Assembly (NCBI GenBank): GCA_945859605.1
Contig: OX243825.1
Location: forward strand, 15,747,784 to 15,811,783
DNA: 64,000 bases
Source of the DNA: Lumbricus rubellus
Taxonomy: Eukaryota > Annelida > Clitellata > Crassiclitellata > Lumbricidae
Direction of reading: 5' to 3'
Under the pieces are notes generated by a model. It searched no databases. It was given only the letters and a program-made list of their open reading frames with translations, and was not told where the DNA came from. A program made the translations under genes and the position numbers. Position 1 is the stretch's first letter. The number at the start of each line of letters is the position of its first letter. This document shows, one piece after another, positions 59,103-64,000 of this stretch.

Positions 59103-59751
59103 CAGGGCCGGTGTCACGAAATAGAGTAACCCCGTATTAATAGTATCCCCCAAAATGAGGAAAAGTCGAAAAAACACTTCCGCGTGCATTTATTTTTGCA
59201 AATTAATTTTCATCTGCTTTGTTTTGAACAATGACACTAACAGGTGTGTTTATTTCTGCTAGATGATTTGTTTTGCTTTGGTTTTATAGCACTTAAAACA
59301 TTTTAAACACTTTCAAACACTCGGAGACATTAAATAAATTTGAGTTGCCTTTCTCTGAGCATTGCTTAGGTCACTTAAAACAATTAGAGTCACTTTAAAT
59401 TTTGATTATAGTATGCATTTCTTAATTATACACATTTTTCAAAAAATGGGATAGAATGGTTTATCCCCCCGGATAGTCTAGACCGGTTAATTCTATCCGG
59501 GGGGATAGATTAATTCATCCCCCCGGATAGCTTTCAGGGGGGAAATCCTTTTCGTGTCACCGGATTTACATGTAATCCAACTAAGCAACTAGTAGTTGAT
59601 CAAACATGGATCACTGGCGCAATGTGCAATTGTGCATTAGGAATAGATCTATACTTAGATATAGCAATATGCATTTTGTCTGTTTTTATCCTTAAGTGGG
59701 GCCTCATAATTAAAATTGCTTAGGGCCTCACTCTGTTCAAATCCGGCCCTG
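59103..59751. mobile_element. hAT-like MITE with CAGGGCCGG ends
   Basis: Ends CAGGGCCGG / CCGGCCCTG over 649 bp, flanked by GTTGATAG and CTTGACAG (six of eight bases match, so an aged duplication). It contains inner inverted segments CCGGTGTCACGAAA / TTTTCGTGTCACCGG and stacked palindromes at 59460-59540. Confidence 0.65.
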
Positions 59752-60236
59752 CTTGACAGTTGACACAAGCATCGTCAGCGGACCCTGTATTAGAAGTTGG
59801 CAGCCACCTATCGAGGGCGATGGAAAACTGAGCCACAATGACCAGGATGATCAGTTAGCCATATCGGCTATAATGATATCGGCTCATCTATCACTTGATC
59901 TCTGCCAATAAAATATAGAAAGAGGTCATCAAGGAGCCATTTTAGCAATAATTAACTCCTCACAGCATGCGAGTGACTATTAGGTTCATGGCATCACAAT
60001 AAATAGATAAAGGTATCGTGATGTTCGGAATCAGTGTTGCAGAAAGAGAAATTTTTACCTGTTGTAACACACCATGCAGCAGCTGCATGCAACTGGTTGT
60101 TCAAAGTGATCAATCTGTATCGCTGTCATAAAAATATGTCAATGCTGCATGGTTCGAGATCCATTTTAGACGAACTATATTTTGCTTCACGCACAGCTGC
60201 CCATTGTCATCAATCCTTGTCGATGCGATCGTGTAT
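59752..60236. other. Intergenic sequence
   Basis: Unique-looking sequence with no convincing frame or splice-site set. Confidence 0.5.
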
Positions 60237-60609
60237 GTGCCTGTATGTTGGTGAGTGTTTGTGTTTGGCTGACAATGGTTGTGTGTGGTCGTGTGTGTGT
60301 GTATATAATTATATGCGTGTGTATGTGTGTATAATGTGTGCATGTGTGTGTGTATGTATGTGTGTATGTATGTGTGTGTGTATGTGTGTAGTGTATGTGT
60401 GTACGTGTGTGTGTTTGTTTCAGCGTGCGTTTGTGAATGTATGTTTGTGTATATGTGTGGGGTGTTGGCGTATGTTTCTGTATGTATGTATGTATGTATG
60501 TATGTGCGTATGCGTGTGTGTGTGAGTTTGTGTGTGTGAGTTTGTGTGTGTTCGTGTTTGAGCGTGTGGTCTGTTTGTGTGTGTGTGTGTTTGTGTGTGT
60601 TTATGAAGG

Positions 60610-60658
<49 letters not shown>

Positions 60659-60660
60659 GT
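60237..60660. repeat. (TG)n/(TGTA)n and (AT)n microsatellite
   Basis: TG-rich array to 60600, then about 23 AT dinucleotides at 60612-60656. Long Cys/Val-rich frames here are artefacts. Confidence 0.93.
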
Positions 60661-61201
60661 GTGTGTGTATGTATGTGGGTGCACTTGTGTGCTTATGAAC
60701 TGTGAGTGGGAGGTGAATAAGATGTCAAATGCAATTGTATTGCATTGTATAAATTATATGATCGGAATTTATGAAAAATTGCGATGTACCGATGGACCTT
60801 CTGTTCTGCTATTTGACAACAAAGTTATTTATTATCAGGTCTATAGAAAGAGACGATACACCGCCATATGCAGGTATTAGTAGAGTAGTGCAATTTGCAA
60901 AGCACCTGCAGTACTAAACCTCTTTATCGATAACGTCATTGAGAAGTACGGTAATATTATTGCTGAAAAGGTAATAATAATACATTAACGCTATGAAGAC
61001 AACGACATATCAAGATGAAGACATTATTGTGGTACCGCTAGGGCCTATGCTAAGAGAATATAGGGAGGTGTCGGGCTAAGAATAAGGTGAGAAAACGAAA
61101 CGTCATGCAGCGGAGGTGTTAGGCAAAGAATGGTAGGCTATAGGGTGAAGAACATTGAACAAAATAAAAATGGTCGTATATCAAAGTTTTCATTAGTCTA
61201 A
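60661..61201. other. Intergenic sequence
   Basis: AT-rich, no feature recognised. Confidence 0.5.
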
Positions 61202-61209
61202 CCGCCGTC

Positions 61210-61570
61210 CATGGGCGCCCGCACATTGGGGCAAGGGGGGGCACTTGCCCCCCCCTGGAAAATTGAAACCTATTTTTTCACTACTACTTTTGAGGTTTAT
61301 AACAAATTTCTTCACATTAGAAAATTAAACGGCCTACTTTTAACTAATACTTTTCGATTTTTTAAACAAATTTGCTTGCAAAAAGAAGCAATTCATGTTA
61401 AAAATCTTTTAAATTGAAACTCAAAGTTTTACATAACAAAACTCTGTGAAAAACACCCATGCATGTTCTTAACTCCCCGCTTTGCATTTTTTGTCCTCCT
61501 ACTAAATTTTTTCTTAACGTTGACAATCGTGTTTTGCCCCCTCCTGCAAAAATTTCTGCGGGCGCCCATG
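61210..61570. mobile_element. 361-bp hAT-like MITE with CATGGGCG ends
   Basis: Perfect 14-bp ends CATGGGCGCCCGCA / TGCGGGCGCCCATG and 8-bp duplication CCGCCGTC at 61202-61209 and 61571-61578. Contains the palindrome-like GGGGGGGCACTTGCCCCCCC. The first eight terminal bases match those of the element at 39084, suggesting the same transposase source. Confidence 0.92.
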
Positions 61571-61578
61571 CCGCCGTC

Positions 61579-62408
61579 CATGTTTCTTCAAGGCACGTGC
61601 ACTCGATGTAGCCAAAGTAAGACACTCTCAGCTCATTGTCAAATTGCATAGTTGAGTCCTGTGTATAGACTCAATAAAAATTACTATGCACGTTGTGCAC
61701 TGTCCGAAATGTTTGAATTAACTGGTGCAGATGGCTTTCAAGGTTGTCCTATAGGCCTACAATATAATTCAGGCTGAAGGCACGCGGGCCAAAATAAGTC
61801 TATCTTAGACTTAGACATCAACAAGCATGGTTGGCTGAGCAGAATAACAGCATAATATAATATACGCGACACCAGCTGCAGGTCTAGTATATATAATTAT
61901 ATATACATAAAAGTATTATATATTATATATAAGGGTTATTTATAATAGGCCTATTATACATAGGCTATAGCCTACCTGTGCAGACGTTGCGTAACTATAA
62001 TTTTACGCGGGTTTGCTCAAATCTTAGATAGGCTATACGCAGCGCTAGTTTTTAGCGCTGCATAGGTCTACATGTAGCCATTTTGCTGAACATTTCTGTG
62101 GCGTTATTTAATTTAACTGAAACTTTCCGCTGTTATGAGGAAGACATTTATAACTAGAATGTTATTTACATATTAATTAATTAGTTTGTTTAGTTTTAAT
62201 AATTTTTATGTTAAATCTGTATGTGATACTTGTTCACCAGAGTGCTGTTTGGCAGATGGTTAAGAAATAAAGAATATACTTACTTTTACTTACTTACTTA
62301 TGATTGATTCCAAAGTTTATCTCGGGTCGGCGAATGTGTATAAGAAGTTGCGCTGATGAAGGGAAAAATCATACTAGAAACGCATTGTGTTTAAACACGC
62401 TGTTTTGT
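61579..62408. other. Intergenic AT-rich sequence
   Basis: Contains TAGGCCTA at about 61752 and 61947 and the back-to-back TAGGCTATAGCCTA near 61963. No gene seen. Confidence 0.5.
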
Positions 62409-62635
62409 TGGGGTGCGGTGGTGTGATGGGTATGTTCGTTGACTTGTAGCCGAAGGGTTGCAGGTTCGAATCCACCTCAAGTCACCGCGTAAGCACCTTG
62501 GGCATGCGCCTCCTTCACTCGCAATTGCTCAGCGCTTCGGGATGAAACTCCCATGCAGTGTCCGCGCTGCAGTCGGGAGCGCCTCTGAGTAGTGAGCTTG
62601 GAGGGGCGCTAAATATTACAAGTGCACATACAAAT
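62409..62635 (+). mobile_element. tRNA-derived SINE, plus-strand copy
   Basis: Head GGTGCGGTGGTGTGATGG with B-box GGTTCGAATCC, then body and tail ending AAGTGCACATACAAAT. The head resembles the 31434 and 38182 copies more than the USP34-intron copies, suggesting two subfamilies. Confidence 0.85.
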
Positions 62636-64000
62636 AGAGTAATGGAAGCATCATTCACTGAATTCAGGCGTGTCACCCCCGCGGTTCGCAGGTGGGATAG
62701 CACTGATATATATATTTATATTTAATGTATATATAATGTATATATCGTATATTTGGTTTACTACATAGAACATCTCGCACAAACATACGTTGTAGCCAAA
62801 TTTTTCTTACACGCAGCTAACAGGACGATCTTTGTTCCCAAGTATAATACTAATGTGCAATCTGCATGCAACAGTGAACAACAACTTAATCATATAAAAG
62901 TCCGCTTATTACCTGACAATAGTTCAATCTTACCCCGGCTGCAGAAGGTGTCGGGTTTCAGCGCAATAACGAATAAATTAAATGTTATAGTCATAGTATT
63001 TACAGTAAGTACTCACGACCTTAAGATAGATCACCGATGCTGAAGAGCATTCAGAGGAGAATTGCCGGGGTGTTGGGGGGGGGGGGTTGGTTCCACCCCT
63101 AGTCTTAGGACGCCATAATAAAGTCCTTATTGCACACCCAAGTCCACAATCCACATAAATCAAGTTTCATCCTATTCCCTGTTATTTTTCGACGATTCGA
63201 GCTGATTTATGAATATGAGTGAAGGACTTGCTAAAAGTCTACACACAGTGGCGTAGCAATAGGTAGTGCAGGTTGTGCAGTGCACAAGGGCCCCCGGCTG
63301 TTGAGGGCCCCCCGGCGGTCAGAGTCATTTTTTAAAGAATAATTATTATTCAGAATGTGTTCATATCTACATGTACGGCGGTGGCATTGCAATTGATTGT
63401 GCAGATTGCACTAGGGGCCCCTGGTGGTCAGAGTCAAGTTTTTACATTCAGAATTTTCAGAGTGTAATCAAATCTAGCCTACATGTACTGTGGGCCTAAT
63501 GATTAGGGCTGAGGTGGTTGTGGATATTGACACCGATCAGTGAAGCGCCTCGGAAACTATGGTGGTATACCAGCTGCATTGCCAAAGGATTCAGGCACGA
63601 AGACATCTCAATTATTTTTTTGCAAAGGAATTCGCCCAAGTGAAAATTTTTACTTTTCGGAATTTTTGGCTTCTTCTTTTAGACTTATCGTAGCAACCGA
63701 GACTTGAGCCACTTCACATTATACCAATTGGTTATTAAATTGTTTATTTTTTAGTCAACTAACCCAACTGTTTGACAGAATTTAAGCGTGGATGACGATA
63801 ATTCATACTTCAACAGATGAAGCAATTTATTGATAATTTTGTCAAGTAGGCCTACTCTAATTGAATTTTCTCTGATAACCTGAAGACATAGAAAATGATT
63901 AGAATGACCAACGGGAAAAATAATTAAAATTGTAACGAGTTAATTTTTATTTAACTTCGGGCTCAAAATAATGCAAATAGAGTCTATTGAAAAAGAGCCA
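62636..64000. other. Intergenic sequence with a CAGTGGCGTAG-type repeat
   Basis: CAGTGGCGTAGCAATAGG at 63246 begins a repeat with two imperfect direct copies of a GTGCAG...GGGCCCC...GGTCAGAGTC block (about 63275-63325 and 63395-63435). No coding region is supported. Confidence 0.5.

Noticed and set aside
60034..60880. Open frames of 163 and 147 codons rich in Cys and Val
   Set aside because: Artefact of the TG/TGTA and AT microsatellites.

Overview
The window is animal genomic DNA from a marine invertebrate. I favour an invertebrate deuterostome, but the species cannot be fixed. It is intron-rich, AT-rich and loaded with transposable elements. Three host genes can be supported. (1) Bases 494-26030 (+) hold the last 28 exons, about 1,265 codons, of a USP34-type giant ubiquitin hydrolase; the promoter, N-terminus and catalytic domain lie upstream of the window. 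(2) Bases 29859-41782 (-) hold a secreted modular protein that I assembled from splice sites and phases: a signal-peptide exon, proline-rich microexons and two copies of a two-exon beta-sandwich-like domain. Its 12 exons add up to exactly 493 codons with no internal stop. (3) Bases 57931-58740 (-) hold a single-coding-exon type II membrane protein with a class I methyltransferase domain.

Layout. The USP34 introns (1-26 kb) carry tRNA-derived SINEs, LINE ends, a Mutator-like foldback element with a 9-bp target duplication, hAT-like MITEs and a swarm of 70-140 bp TTAA-flanked hairpins. From 26.8 to 29.8 kb there are LINE reverse-transcriptase debris and a SINE with a 17-bp target duplication. 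From 30 to 41 kb a tandem segmental duplication built the secreted gene; its two copies give clean empty and filled sites for several later insertions. From 42.8 to 45 kb there is Tc1/mariner-type material, then a 200-N gap. From 45622 to 57007 there is a complete hAT element whose transposase carries an N-terminal OTU cysteine-protease domain. It is split by a 7.1-kb LTR element with apparently identical 862-bp LTRs and no visible pol. From 57 to 64 kb there are the methyltransferase gene, a 200-bp CCCCCT tract, more hAT-like MITEs, a TG/AT microsatellite and a SINE.

The two most unusual signals are these. First, 5-6 bp micro-insertions convert TA into TAGGCCTA, TAGCCTA or TAGGCTA. They are frequent from 26.5 kb onward and almost absent from USP34, and several are provable as exact insertions by comparing repeat units. 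Second, the secreted gene is built of phase-1 symmetric modules. The host genes show no sign of working together: USP34 and the secreted gene are convergent and separated by repeats.
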